From NCBI GenBank assembly GCA_903824665.1, contig CAIJXT010000008.1, positions 26,357 to 90,356 on the forward strand: a stretch of DNA of 64,000 nucleotides, in the 5' to 3' direction. Positions 16,262 through 25,649 of the stretch are shown here, one piece after another (positions within the stretch are counted from its first letter, which is position 1; every line of letters begins with the position of its first letter). This DNA comes from an uncultured Bacteroidota bacterium (GTDB lineage: Bacteria; Bacteroidota; Bacteroidia; Chitinophagales; Chitinophagaceae). The position numbers and the translations under genes were made by a program. A model generated the notes under the pieces. It saw only the letters and a program-made list of their open reading frames with translations. It ran no database searches and was not told the DNA's origin.

Positions 16262-16444
16262 ATGACACACCAATACGATTTCATTATCGAAGCACCTACG
16301 GAAAAAGAAGCTGAACAAAAGATCAATGCCTTGGCAATGCTTGCAAGCAAGTTAAAAACCAACGAACTGGTAAAACTGGCATTGGTGGTAGAAAAAGACC
16401 CGGTAACAACCCGGCTGGCAAAAAAATTCCTCAAACTCAATTAG
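16262..16444 (+). CDS. Small helical protein
   Basis: A 60-aa protein beginning MTHQYDFIIEAPTEKEAEQK, seven bases after the previous stop. It is predicted as one strand followed by helices and is mildly basic at the C-terminus (KKFLKLN). No family is recognised. Its position between the coiled-coil protein and the annexin-repeat protein, and tight spacing upstream, support it as a genuine operon member. Confidence 0.6.
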   Translation: MTHQYDFIIEAPTEKEAEQKINALAMLASKLKTNELVKLALVVEKDPVTTRLAKKFLKLN

Positions 16445-16495
16445 GAGCAGGTCTTAGGCTAAGAAAGTTTACAAACCCAAAAAGTAAATCTAACC

Positions 16496-17188
16496 GTGTA
16501 CACGAACAATGAACAAGCAAGTAGCGAAAGGGAACTTACCGTCCGTGAAAAAATACAATACTCCTTGCTGGGTGTCCTTGTGTTGGGAGGGGCGGTAATG
16601 CTTGGGCGGACAATTGTAAAAAAAGCCACCTCCAACAATGAGCAGCGCAAAACCTATACAGAGGGCAATACAGCAACGTATGCCAAGCAGATAAAAATGG
16701 CTTTTGACAATGACGGCTGGTGGGGAACGGACAAAGATGTTTTACGGCAGGTAGTACGGGTAATACCAAGTAAGGGCGAGTTCAGAAAGGTAATGACCTC
16801 TTACCAAAAGCTATACGGCAGAAACCTGCTGGCAGATATGCAGGGTGAATTAAAAACAACAGAGTACAATGAAATACTGGCAATCATTTCAACAAAGCCG
16901 GAGCATGGCGAAGAGACTGTCAACGAAGTAACGGCTGAAAAATTGCAAAGCTGGGCAAAACGGGCAAGGGCGGCATTTGAGATCAGCTATGGCCCGTTTC
17001 CGGGAACAGATGAGCCAGCAATCAGGGCGGTGTTCCTTGAAATACCGACACAGGAAGCATACCGGAAAATGGCAGCCGTGTATCAATCCATGTACGGTAA
17101 CAGTTTTACGGACGACCTCAAAAGCGAACTTGAATTATGGGAATACGCACCGATGATGCAGCTTATTTCCGGCAAACCAAAAAATTAA
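16496..17188 (+). CDS. Membrane-anchored protein with two annexin-type repeats
   Basis: A 230-aa protein with a GTG start at 16496. A hydrophobic segment at about residues 22-40 (YSLLGVLVLGGAVMLGRTI) anchors it. Two repeats of ~75 residues follow (about 60-135 and 150-225). Repeat 2 reads GTDEPAIRAVFLEI...YQSMYGNSF.DDLKSEL, very close to the annexin repeat consensus; repeat 1 has GTDKDVL...YQKLYGRNLLADMQGEL. In both, counting from the G of GTD as residue 1, a glutamate is at 42, matching the type II calcium site GxGTD-(38)-E/D. Predicted role: calcium-dependent binding to acidic lipid membranes. Annexin repeats are uncommon in bacteria and their mobile elements. Confidence 0.72.
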   Translation: MYTNNEQASSERELTVREKIQYSLLGVLVLGGAVMLGRTIVKKATSNNEQRKTYTEGNTATYAKQIKMAFDNDGWWGTDKDVLRQVVRVIPSKGEFRKVMTSYQKLYGRNLLADMQGELKTTEYNEILAIISTKPEHGEETVNEVTAEKLQSWAKRARAAFEISYGPFPGTDEPAIRAVFLEIPTQEAYRKMAAVYQSMYGNSFTDDLKSELELWEYAPMMQLISGKPKN

Positions 17189-17190
17189 AC

Positions 17191-18204
17191 ATGGCAACGA
17201 AAACGAAAAAGGCAGCGACAAAAAAAAGCGGTAAAGCAGCACCTCCCAAACAACCGAAGACACGAAAGGCAAAACAACCGATGGGAAAAGGTGCAACTGC
17301 CAAACCTGCCGCAAAGGATAAGACAGGGCAGATCATCATGACCACCCTTGCTGTAGGTTTAGCAGGTGTCGCTGGATACTTCGGTTGGCAGTACATGAAA
17401 AAGCGCATGGCTACCCGCAACGATGCGGACATAAATATTACCGATACTGATTTTGTTACTCCGGTTATCAAACCCATAAAACCCATAAAGGAAACGCCTA
17501 CCCCTTCACCCGGAAACTATGCCAAAAGCCGCAATGACGATTTCCCTTTAAAGAAAGGCAGCAAGGGTGACCGGGTCAGGTCTTTGCAACAGGCATTGAT
17601 TGACAAATATAGCAGCAGTGCTTTACCCAAATTCGGAGCGGATAGTGATTTCGGAACTGAAACTGCCAATGCGCTGAAGAAGTACGGAATACCAATACCC
17701 GTTACAGAAAGTGCATTCAACCTGCTCACACAGGCAGGTGGTAATGTGGGAAATGCAGCCGGAATAGCAAACAAATTACATGCTGCCGCATCAAATAAAA
17801 ATTTTGATAGTGTGCTGAGTTTGCTCAAAAACATCAGGAACAAACAGGACTACCAACAAGTTGGCAACAGTTTCCTGCAATTACGGTTGCGGGGAGTAAG
17901 GCAGACCCTCGTCAACGGACTACTCAGCAGCTTTGATAATGCAGAGCAGAAACAAAAGATAGGTATGGAGTTCGTTCGTATGGGTTTGCAATACAATGGC
18001 AGCAAGTGGAGCCTGGCTGGTTTCGATGGGCAGCCGGTAGTAACAACGGAACCCGCCACCGTTTGGATCTCTTCCGCCCAAAGCCTGCAAGTGCCTGCAA
18101 TGATGGTGTTGGGTAATGAAGTAACACGCAGGTTGGACTACACCCTTTTTGAAAACAACAACAAGTATTTTTTAGTCAAAACACAATCAATCAAATATCT
18201 ATAA
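17191..18204 (+). CDS. Membrane-anchored protein with peptidoglycan-binding domain
   Basis: The ATG at 17191 (MATKTKKAATKKSG) is preferred to the tracked start, which lies inside the previous gene; the product is 337 aa. The first ~45 residues are Lys/Ala-rich. A membrane segment follows (MTTLAVGLAGVAGYFGWQY), then residues about 110-180 with the PG_binding_1 pattern (FPLKKGSKGDRVRSLQQAL, DSDFGTETANALKKYG). The region around 200-260 is helical and loosely resembles a degenerate annexin-like repeat (LLKNIRNKQDYQQV). The C-terminal ~70 residues are beta-rich. It could attach the particle, or a lysis complex, to the cell wall. Confidence 0.72.
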   Translation: MATKTKKAATKKSGKAAPPKQPKTRKAKQPMGKGATAKPAAKDKTGQIIMTTLAVGLAGVAGYFGWQYMKKRMATRNDADINITDTDFVTPVIKPIKPIKETPTPSPGNYAKSRNDDFPLKKGSKGDRVRSLQQALIDKYSSSALPKFGADSDFGTETANALKKYGIPIPVTESAFNLLTQAGGNVGNAAGIANKLHAAASNKNFDSVLSLLKNIRNKQDYQQVGNSFLQLRLRGVRQTLVNGLLSSFDNAEQKQKIGMEFVRMGLQYNGSKWSLAGFDGQPVVTTEPATVWISSAQSLQVPAMMVLGNEVTRRLDYTLFENNNKYFLVKTQSIKYL

Positions 18205-18205
18205 C

Positions 18206-18613
18206 ATGAAAAACAGACACAAAAGAAGAACAGGCAATGGACATGTCCGGCACATCGTAGTACACAACACGGGAACAAGACCGGATATGCGGGTTAGGGA
18301 ACTCGACAAGCTACCTTATCACTACATCATTACAAGGGGCGGCAAACTGCTTAACCTCAAACCTGTCCGTAAAGAAGACAAAACAGTAGAAGTGGCATGG
18401 CTGGGTGGGCTGGACAGGTATGGCAGGCACACCGACAACCGAACGGAAGGACAAAGCGACACTTTGTTTAATACGCTCGTGTTGTTGACAGAACGTTTTC
18501 CCGAAGCACAGATAACACCTGCAGACAAGCTGTACCTATATGGCTATGCCAATCCCGGCTTTGACCTGATAGCGTGGCTAAACGAATACATTCCCGCCTT
18601 TCTCGCAGCATAG
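18206..18613 (+). CDS. N-acetylmuramoyl-L-alanine amidase-like protein, possibly inactive
   Basis: A 135-aa protein with the start of the amidase_2 / T7-lysozyme fold: a first zinc-type histidine in IVVHNTGT and the substrate strand PYHYIITRGGKLLNLKPV. In canonical members the last two zinc ligands lie in a GH...CPGFD stretch; here the corresponding region reads YGYANPGFDLIAWL, so the His and Cys appear to be replaced. It may therefore bind rather than cut the stem peptide, or use other ligands. It begins one base after the preceding wall-binding protein and is part of the wall-active gene cluster. Confidence 0.7.
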   Translation: MKNRHKRRTGNGHVRHIVVHNTGTRPDMRVRELDKLPYHYIITRGGKLLNLKPVRKEDKTVEVAWLGGLDRYGRHTDNRTEGQSDTLFNTLVLLTERFPEAQITPADKLYLYGYANPGFDLIAWLNEYIPAFLAA

Positions 18614-18656
18614 CGCACGGACATTCCTTTCTTAACGGGTTACCAACCAAAAAAAT

Positions 18657-19244
18657 ATGATAGAAAAAATAATTGCCGCTCTGGTGAGCCGGGGCTACAG
18701 GGTACTTATGCGCCCATTCGAACTAAATATCATCGGCATTAGAAGCAGCGACAGAACGACTAACGTCTTTAACGACAGCATCAATGCGGTGTACAAGGAC
18801 GACAAAGGGCAATGGAAGGCACACCGCTATCCCGCTACAACAGATCCCGGACTGTACTGGCTGAAAAATCCCATGAATGTGTCCGGCACTGCCATTCTCA
18901 AAGCGGGGCAATATGTCAACTCACACATCATCGGGCTGCACCGCAACAAGTACACAGCGCTTGTACAGCGGGGCGCAGTTACGGTCATCAGGGATGCGAC
19001 AAGGGATGAGCGGCACGACTTCAACGGCAAGGAGGAGAAAGGTCTGTTCGGTATCAATATCCACAGGGCGAAGCCGGAAGGGGTAACCAATGCCGTAGAG
19101 AAACATTCTGCCGGATGCCAGGTATTCGCTAATGCAACGGATTTCAATGCATTCATGGCATTGTGTGAAAAACACAGCAAGTTATACGGCAACAGCTTCA
19201 GTTACACCCTACTCAATGAACCTGAATTACAACAGGCGGCATAA
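18657..19244 (+). CDS. Putative L,D-transpeptidase-like wall enzyme
   Basis: A 195-aa protein of a type common in Bacteroidota phages. The C-terminal half contains GLFGINIHRA followed ~20 residues later by SAGCQVF. This His...Ser-x-Gly-Cys arrangement is like the catalytic site of YkuD-type L,D-transpeptidases or carboxypeptidases, although the full YkuD signature is not present. No signal peptide is seen. It lies 43 bases after the amidase-like gene and before the holin/spanin-like genes, so a role in cell-wall degradation during exit or entry is likely. The fold assignment is tentative. Confidence 0.55.
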   Translation: MIEKIIAALVSRGYRVLMRPFELNIIGIRSSDRTTNVFNDSINAVYKDDKGQWKAHRYPATTDPGLYWLKNPMNVSGTAILKAGQYVNSHIIGLHRNKYTALVQRGAVTVIRDATRDERHDFNGKEEKGLFGINIHRAKPEGVTNAVEKHSAGCQVFANATDFNAFMALCEKHSKLYGNSFSYTLLNEPELQQAA

Positions 19245-19272
19245 CTGTACAATTATCTAAAACAAAGCAGCG

Positions 19273-19506
19273 ATGAAAAAATTCATTCAGGAATTATTCA
19301 AGGACAAGTCTGGCAATTACAGCATGAGGGAAATTGCGATTGCCCTGTTACTACTTGCTTTGCTCACAAGCTGGATCGCCATGCAGTTCTTTGGGAAAGA
19401 CATACCGGAGTTCATGTTCTTCTCTTTCTCCAGCCTGATCGCAGCAGGGTGTTTCGGTTATTCCCTTGAAAAAAGAGGTAGCCCTCCAAATAACGACCTG
19501 CCATAA
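19273..19506 (+). CDS. Small membrane protein, holin candidate 1
   Basis: A 77-aa protein with two hydrophobic segments (MREIAIALLLLALLTSWIAMQFF and FMFFSFSSLIAAGCFGYSL) separated by a short charged turn (GKDIPE) and a polar C-terminus. Size and two-segment layout fit class II holins. It is placed between wall-active enzymes and a spanin-like protein, which supports a lysis role. No sequence family is recognised. Confidence 0.65.
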   Translation: MKKFIQELFKDKSGNYSMREIAIALLLLALLTSWIAMQFFGKDIPEFMFFSFSSLIAAGCFGYSLEKRGSPPNNDLP

Positions 19507-19552
19507 AGCAGCATTACAAACAACAATTATTTCAACAACAAAAACAACAAAC

Positions 19553-20203
19553 ATGAAAAACAAAAAATTAAGGACTATTCTATTGTCCCTGCTTTCTCTG
19601 ATAGCCGCATTATATGGGCTATTCCACTTTACCAACCCACGCCCGGATCAGAAAGTACGGGATAAGCCTGATTATGCGATCAGTAAAGAGGCTACCGCCA
19701 ATTTGGACAAGATGTACAGGGCGCAACTTGATTCGATTGCCGCAATAGCCAGTTCATTACAGGCAAAGGAATATGCAGTAAAGGCGCAACTTAATAAGGC
19801 AAAGGAAAGTAACAGGAGTTTGCAACAGCAGGTTAACGGCCTTGTCGCACGATCAAGAGCAGCAACAGACACCCCTGCGAAACTGGTTGTGTGCGACAGC
19901 TTGCAGGAAGCGGTCGGCGAATGGGTGACTGAATCCGCTTACAAGGACAGCCTTTATGAAAGTGAAGTAGCTGTATTAAATGAGATAATCAGCAATAAGG
20001 ACAGCACACTCGATGTCCGACAACAGATGTACGCAACCATACGGCAGTCATTTGACAACTGTTTCGCAAATCATGAGTTGCTACTCGAAGAAAACAAGCT
20101 ATATGCCCGGCAATCAAAGAGGTGGCACATCAAAAACAAAATCCTTTCCGCAGGTGTAATGCTGGTGTCTGGCATTGCGGTTTACAGCTTTACTAAACAC
20201 TGA
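19553..20203 (+). CDS. Spanin-like membrane coiled-coil protein
   Basis: The ATG at 19553 (MKNKKLRTILLSLLSLIAALYGLF) is chosen over the tracked start because it follows the previous stop and begins a membrane anchor; the product is 216 aa. After the anchor comes a long Gln/Lys/Ala-rich periplasmic helix (about residues 60-115), as in Rz/i-spanins. A second hydrophobic segment near the C-terminus (ILSAGVMLVSGIAVYSF) is not typical of i-spanins. It may link inner and outer membranes during lysis. No Rz1-type lipoprotein was found inside or next to the gene. Confidence 0.62.
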   Translation: MKNKKLRTILLSLLSLIAALYGLFHFTNPRPDQKVRDKPDYAISKEATANLDKMYRAQLDSIAAIASSLQAKEYAVKAQLNKAKESNRSLQQQVNGLVARSRAATDTPAKLVVCDSLQEAVGEWVTESAYKDSLYESEVAVLNEIISNKDSTLDVRQQMYATIRQSFDNCFANHELLLEENKLYARQSKRWHIKNKILSAGVMLVSGIAVYSFTKH

Positions 20204-20210
20204 ATCATAC

Positions 20211-20408
20211 ATGAAAGAGAAAACAATCATATCCACAGCCACAGTCGTTACTTCCTTGCTTGCCTATTGGTATGCGAAGGCAGCCGGAAAAGATGCCGCT
20301 CCCCTTGTTATGCTGGGTGGCTTTTTGGGAACGCTGATTGGAGACGGGCTGGCAGAACAGGTCAAACTGAATGAAAAAAACAAAGAAAATGAGGACAAGG
20401 ATATATGA
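20211..20408 (+). CDS. Small membrane protein, holin candidate 2
   Basis: The ATG at 20211 gives 65 aa (MKEKTIISTATVVTSLLAYW); the tracked upstream start overlaps the previous gene. Two hydrophobic segments (VVTSLLAYWYAKAAG and PLVMLGGFLGTLIGDGL) precede a charged tail (NEKNKENEDKD), a common holin layout. It starts eight bases after the spanin-like gene and overlaps the next gene's tracked start by 38 bases. Confidence 0.62.
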   Translation: MKEKTIISTATVVTSLLAYWYAKAAGKDAAPLVMLGGFLGTLIGDGLAEQVKLNEKNKENEDKDI

Positions 20409-20913
20409 TACAGCAGCCGGTATCCGTGTTGAAACCGGAGATACAGTACGCCTCATCAACAAGTCTCACATAAAGGACATCGCAATTGTCAACGGGCGTA
20501 TCTGTATCAATACTGGAGAGGGAGTATTGCAACAGCTATATATCAACTACCCTGATGTGGACGAGCCAGGTACGCATGATATGGATGAGTTGGTCATTGC
20601 ATTGCAGGCAATGATGCACAGCAGGGAAACCAACCTATCCTTACAATTAGACACGGTAATAGCGGCATTAGCAGCAATTGAATTATCACTACATGGAACT
20701 ACTGATCATTTTAAGGAACCTCAGCTTATTGATGACCCCTTTCCGGGCCTTAGCTACAAAGGTTATTCTTCCACACTTAACGCAGACGGCTCGCAACCTG
20801 TTTGGGCGATTTTGGAAATAAAGCAGAGCGGAACACTTACATCTTTCAGGTGGGCAGATGCTAGTAAAGACTTTAATAAGGTATGGAATGACAGATCACT
20901 TTACATGTATTAA
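20371..20913 (+). CDS. Hypothetical beta-rich protein
   Basis: A 180-aa protein; translation may start at 20371 or at the in-frame ATG at 20389 (MRTRIYD), which reduces overlap with the previous gene. The N-terminal ~60 residues are strand-rich (VETGDTVRLINKSHIKDIAIVNG), the middle is helical, and the C-terminal ~60 residues are again strand-rich with aromatic residues (GYSSTLNADGSQPVWAILE). No family is recognised. Its position between the lysis genes and the helicase gene gives little clue; a spike or receptor-binding part is one possibility. Confidence 0.6.
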   Translation: MKKTKKMRTRIYDTAAGIRVETGDTVRLINKSHIKDIAIVNGRICINTGEGVLQQLYINYPDVDEPGTHDMDELVIALQAMMHSRETNLSLQLDTVIAALAAIELSLHGTTDHFKEPQLIDDPFPGLSYKGYSSTLNADGSQPVWAILEIKQSGTLTSFRWADASKDFNKVWNDRSLYMY

Positions 20914-20922
20914 CCAGCAACA

Positions 20923-23900
20923 ATGAGCTACTATTTATCATCAAAGGGCACAATGACTTTACCAGATGAACGGCTGATGGACTTCGTCCATAAGGTGGAA
21001 CAGGATTTAACCACCGGAAAGTCTTACAATAAAACGTCCATTGAAAAGCTGGCAACCACTTATGGCATTACAGACAAAACAGAAGTTAAGGAATTGACAG
21101 AATTAGCAATTGTCCGTAAGGCAAGGGCAATTGCAGCAGGTGCTGGGACAGTAAAACAGCATTTTGATAGTATAGTAGCCTTGTATTACAAACAGGTCAA
21201 TCTATCGCACCGAACGAGCCAATCTATTTTGTTGCAGCAATATTCGACACCTGCACCGATAGGTTATTTAGCTGGTATATTTTGCGGGTTAGATAAGCTC
21301 CCTATTCATGGTGGATATGGTTTTGAACCATCGGCAGGCAATGGCTTACTTACCATTGCCGGAAAACCGGAACGGATCTATGTAAATGAGGTGGATACGA
21401 TCCGTAACCGGAATTTACGCACACAGGGGTTTGCCAATGTTTGGGATAGAGATGCTTCAAAGCAGTTCTTTGACGTGCAAAACAATTTTGCAGCAGTTAT
21501 CACCAACCCACCATTCGGCAAATTGGATAAGCCCGTACTATTCGACACCTTCAAAATAGACACCCTTGACCATCTTATGGCATTGCGTGCGTTGGAAACA
21601 ATGACCTATGACGGCAAGGCGGCTATCATTATTGGTGGGCATACAAGCTGGGATGATAGAGGCAGGATACAGGCAGGACGAAACCGCATATTCTTCAACT
21701 ACCTGTACAGCCGTTACCATGTGGCAGATGTATTGCTGATAGACGGCAAAAAACTATACTCCCGGCAAGGCACTTCGTTTAGTGTGCGGTTGATACTGGT
21801 TAATGGAAGGAAACAAAAACCAGCAGGTGTTGCACCTGTATATGACCCACAAAAGGATAAAGTAGTAACAACTTTTGATGAACTGTATGAACGGGTAACA
21901 GATACAATGGATGCAAAAACAGGACATAAAATGAACAGGTTAAGCGAGCTAGAACAGGAAGCACTCGAATTACAGGCCGCATTTGGTTTTGGCGGGTTGG
22001 GTGCACCCTACATGCCCGCTTCTGAAAGTTGTGTGGTATTGAATACCCAAGTGCCGGATAGCATGGCATTTGAAACACAATCAGCCATTGCACAGATAAA
22101 GGAAGAAGTAGGTGGCGACATAGATGGTTTTGTACGCCACCGGCTTAAATTTTCTTCCCATACCGCTCTTTGCAAAGCCCTGTCAGCGGAACAGATCGAT
22201 GCGGTGGCAACAGCAATCTATAATATTGAAGCAAGGGGGCAAGGCATGATTATCGGAGACCAGACCGGGATCGGCAAGGGAAGGATTGCAGCCTCTATTA
22301 TCCGCTACGCTGTTTGTCAGGGGTTAAAACCCGTTTTTTTGACAGAAAAAGCGAATCTGTTCTCGGACATCTATCGTGATCTTTCTGCCATTGGTTCGGG
22401 GCATTTAAAGCCGTTTATCGTAAATGGCAAGGAAAGCAAAACCGATATAAAGGACGAGGACGGCAATATTGTGTACCAGGCACCCGCCGCACCAGAACAG
22501 CAGTCCATTTTTGCTTCGAGGGAATTGCCTGCCAAATATGACTTTGTGGTGGCTACCTATTCGCAATTCAACAGCCCTGAAAAGAAACCCGAAAAACCAT
22601 CGTTTTTACAGGCTATTGCCGAGGACAACATTTTCATTCTTGACGAGGCGCATAACAGTTCCGGTTCCTCTAATACGGGTGAGTTTTTGCAACGGGTAGT
22701 AGGCAACACAAAGGGAGTGATATTCCTATCGGCAACATTTGCTAAACGACCAGACAATATGCCGATATATGCCATGAAGACGGCTATTTCGGATTGCAAC
22801 ATGAGTAAAGACGAATTGGTAGATGCCATTACAAGGGGTGGTGTTGCCTTACAGGAAGTGCTAAGTTCCCAACTGGTAGCCGAAGGGCAGATGCTAAGGC
22901 GGGAACGCAGCTTTGAAGGTATTGAGGTCAATTACATCAGTCTTGATGATAAAGCGGAAGAACACAGGGCAATTGCCGACAACATAACCGAAATCCTCAG
23001 GGAGATCATCAGCTTTCAGGACAGGTTCATTAATGAACAGGTTGCCGAATTGGATAAGATAGCCGTAGCAGAAGGGAAAGAGGTCGGAGTACGGGAAGGT
23101 ACATCTCAGGCTGGCGTAGATAATCAGCCCTACTTCAGCAAGGTGTTTCAGGTTATCAACCAGATGTTGTTCAGCATCAAAGCGGAATCGGTAGCAGAAA
23201 GGGCAATAATGCGCCTGAAGGAAGGTAAAAAGCCAATCATTGCTTTTGCTTCCACAATGGGCAGCTTTATTGAAACCATTGAGAATGACAAGGGTTTACC
23301 AGTTAATGATGGCGATACCATCAATGCAGATTTTTCGGAAGTATTAAAGAAGGGGTTGGATGGCATATTGCGCTATACCGAAAAAGACGTGGACGGTAAC
23401 TCCATTTACAAAAAGTTTGAAGTAAGCGAATTGCCACCGGAAGCGCAGGCGGACTATAACCGCATTGCAGCCTCCATTCGATCCGTGTCCACAGGCATAA
23501 CGATATCCCCCATCGATGTTATCCTAAAAAGACTAAAAGATGCAGGCTATACCGTAGCGGAAGTCACCGGGCGTAAATACGAATTACAATTAAACACCAA
23601 AACGGGGAAAGGACTGGTATTATCACGCAAGCGGTTGAACACAAACGATGCGTTCCGGCAATTCAACAACAACGAGGTGGATGTACTGATGATCAACCAG
23701 TCAGGCAGCACAGGTGCATCCGCTCATGCGATACCTACAGCAAAAGTACCTACAAATCAGGTACGCCAACGGGTAATGATCGTGCTGCAAGCGGAGTTGG
23801 ATATAAACACTGAAGTACAGAAAAGGGGCAGGATCAACCGTACCGGGCAAATATTGAAACCTATCTATGACTATGTAACTTCAGCCATACCTGCTGAAAA

Positions 23901-25638
23901 ACGGCTAATGATGATGCTTCAAAAAAAGCTGAAGTCATTGGATGCCAATACCACATCTAATCAAAAACAATCTACCAAGATATTAGACGTGCCGGATTTT
24001 CTCAATAAGTACGGTGATAAGATCGTGAAGGAGTATTTGGGAGAAAACCCGGACATAAATGACCTATTGGACGACCCACTTCGTTTAAAGGACAGCAAGG
24101 CAGATGGCAGTGGGGAAACAACCGTGTCGGAAGATGCGGCACACAAGGTGAGCGGGCGTGTAGCTGTTTTATCTACCAAGATGCAGCAGGATTTCTATGT
24201 AGAGATAGCAGAGCGGTATAATGACTACGAGCAATACCTGCGGCAGGTAGGCGAATATGACCTTGAGGTGGAAGCAATGAACCTTGACGCAGAAACACTC
24301 AGTGCCAAAGTGGTAAAAATGGGAAAGGGTTCAGACAGTGCATTTGGCGAGGATAGCATACTGGAGACGGTAAGGGCTAATGTGCTGAAAAAACCGTTCA
24401 CTACTACTGAACTGCAAAACTTGCTTGCAGAAGCACTAAAAGGTGGTGATGCTTTGTCGCTGCAACAGGAACTGATTGCTGAATACCAGCAAGACAGCGA
24501 AAGCAGGTTACAAGAAGACCAACAGGAAGCTATTGATAAATATGATGAGTTGACCAGGAATGTACCTGAAGAAAAGAAGATCAAAAAAATTGCGGGTGCA
24601 ACCGAACGGGAACAGGCAATCAGGGAGCGGGTGAAAGAACTTACAGATGCCAAAGAAGGGCAGCTAAAGGTACTCCGGGTTAAAGCCAACAACCGCAGAC
24701 AGTACCTTGAAAAAATATTCCGTTTTTTTTATACCGGGAGAACGCTTAGATATCCGATTGAAAGTTTTACAGGTGGCAACGAACTTGTTCCGGCTGTATT
24801 TATCGGATACACCATTGATAAGAAAAAACGCAACCCTTATTCGCCCTCGTTGATAAAACTTCGTTTTGCTGTTGCCAATAGCAGTAAGTACCTATCTATC
24901 CCCGCTTCCTATTCTGAGGATGTTATGTCTATCATAGGAGCAAGTGCGGATCAATACCAACCGGATGCGGATACGCTGATGAGGCAATGGGAAGACTATA
25001 CCAAACAAAACTATGTTGACCGGAAAGTAAGGCACATTATTACTGGCAACCTATTACAGGCGTTTAGTGATTTCAAGGGTAAGCTGGTTAGTTACACCAC
25101 CAATGACGGGAAAACAATCAAGGGTATACTAATGCCTGAGAACTGGAATCCGGGCGAACAGATACAAGACAAGGTAGTTGTGCCGATCATTAAAGCCTTG
25201 CCACTTATCAAATCGCTGGTTAATGGAAGGCAGATCGTTACCAATACCGGGGTATCCTTGTTCCGAACAGGGGGCTATTACAAAATTATCATAGCGGCAT
25301 CCCGGTCAAAGGGCGGTGAAATATACCTCGACAAGCAAATATTAGCCTTGGTAGAGCGAAATAACTTTGACAAGGTGTCCGATAAAATGGTTGCCATGAT
25401 CGAGGATAACCGCATCAGCCAGCTTGTCGAAGTCCTACAAATCAACCATAGTTGCGCTATCACCATTAATTCGGCACAGTTCAGCGAAATAGGTAAAAGC
25501 AATCATAGGTATAGCAGCCGGAGGAAAATAGAACTACCAGTATTCACGCCCGAACAAACAGCACCGGACAATACGGTTATGTTATTGGAACTGGAAGCAG
25601 AAGCACTCGCATTAGAACTTGAATTACTCGCAGCATAA
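20923..25638 (+). CDS. DNA methyltransferase-like / Strawberry-notch helicase fusion
   Basis: A 1571-aa DNA-processing protein. At residues about 110-330 there is an N6-adenine-methyltransferase-like fold with motif I FEPSAGNG (residue ~133) and motif IV NPPFG (~194). An SF2 helicase follows: Walker A GDQTGIGKGRIAASI (~444), DEAH box FILDEAHNSSG (~573), and motif VI QKRGRINRTGQ (~966). This matches the Strawberry-notch-type helicases carried by many phages and large mobile elements, which combine both modules. The C-terminal ~550 residues are coiled coil and alpha/beta with no named domain. NPPFG lacks a check of methylation specificity. Likely functions: replication or recombination of the element genome and evasion of host restriction. 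Confidence 0.88.
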   Translation: MSYYLSSKGTMTLPDERLMDFVHKVEQDLTTGKSYNKTSIEKLATTYGITDKTEVKELTELAIVRKARAIAAGAGTVKQHFDSIVALYYKQVNLSHRTSQSILLQQYSTPAPIGYLAGIFCGLDKLPIHGGYGFEPSAGNGLLTIAGKPERIYVNEVDTIRNRNLRTQGFANVWDRDASKQFFDVQNNFAAVITNPPFGKLDKPVLFDTFKIDTLDHLMALRALETMTYDGKAAIIIGGHTSWDDRGRIQAGRNRIFFNYLYSRYHVADVLLIDGKKLYSRQGTSFSVRLILVNGRKQKPAGVAPVYDPQKDKVVTTFDELYERVTDTMDAKTGHKMNRLSELEQEALELQAAFGFGGLGAPYMPASESCVVLNTQVPDSMAFETQSAIAQIKEEVGGDIDGFVRHRLKFSSHTALCKALSAEQIDAVATAIYNIEARGQGMIIGDQTGIGKGRIAASIIRYAVCQGLKPVFLTEKANLFSDIYRDLSAIGSGHLKPFIVNGKESKTDIKDEDGNIVYQAPAAPEQQSIFASRELPAKYDFVVATYSQFNSPEKKPEKPSFLQAIAEDNIFILDEAHNSSGSSNTGEFLQRVVGNTKGVIFLSATFAKRPDNMPIYAMKTAISDCNMSKDELVDAITRGGVALQEVLSSQLVAEGQMLRRERSFEGIEVNYISLDDKAEEHRAIADNITEILREIISFQDRFINEQVAELDKIAVAEGKEVGVREGTSQAGVDNQPYFSKVFQVINQMLFSIKAESVAERAIMRLKEGKKPIIAFASTMGSFIETIENDKGLPVNDGDTINADFSEVLKKGLDGILRYTEKDVDGNSIYKKFEVSELPPEAQADYNRIAASIRSVSTGITISPIDVILKRLKDAGYTVAEVTGRKYELQLNTKTGKGLVLSRKRLNTNDAFRQFNNNEVDVLMINQSGSTGASAHAIPTAKVPTNQVRQRVMIVLQAELDINTEVQKRGRINRTGQILKPIYDYVTSAIPAEKRLMMMLQKKLKSLDANTTSNQKQSTKILDVPDFLNKYGDKIVKEYLGENPDINDLLDDPLRLKDSKADGSGETTVSEDAAHKVSGRVAVLSTKMQQDFYVEIAERYNDYEQYLRQVGEYDLEVEAMNLDAETLSAKVVKMGKGSDSAFGEDSILETVRANVLKKPFTTTELQNLLAEALKGGDALSLQQELIAEYQQDSESRLQEDQQEAIDKYDELTRNVPEEKKIKKIAGATEREQAIRERVKELTDAKEGQLKVLRVKANNRRQYLEKIFRFFYTGRTLRYPIESFTGGNELVPAVFIGYTIDKKKRNPYSPSLIKLRFAVANSSKYLSIPASYSEDVMSIIGASADQYQPDADTLMRQWEDYTKQNYVDRKVRHIITGNLLQAFSDFKGKLVSYTTNDGKTIKGILMPENWNPGEQIQDKVVVPIIKALPLIKSLVNGRQIVTNTGVSLFRTGGYYKIIIAASRSKGGEIYLDKQILALVERNNFDKVSDKMVAMIEDNRISQLVEVLQINHSCAITINSAQFSEIGKSNHRYSSRRKIELPVFTPEQTAPDNTVMLLELEAEALALELELLAA

Positions 25639-25649
25639 AATATAAAACC

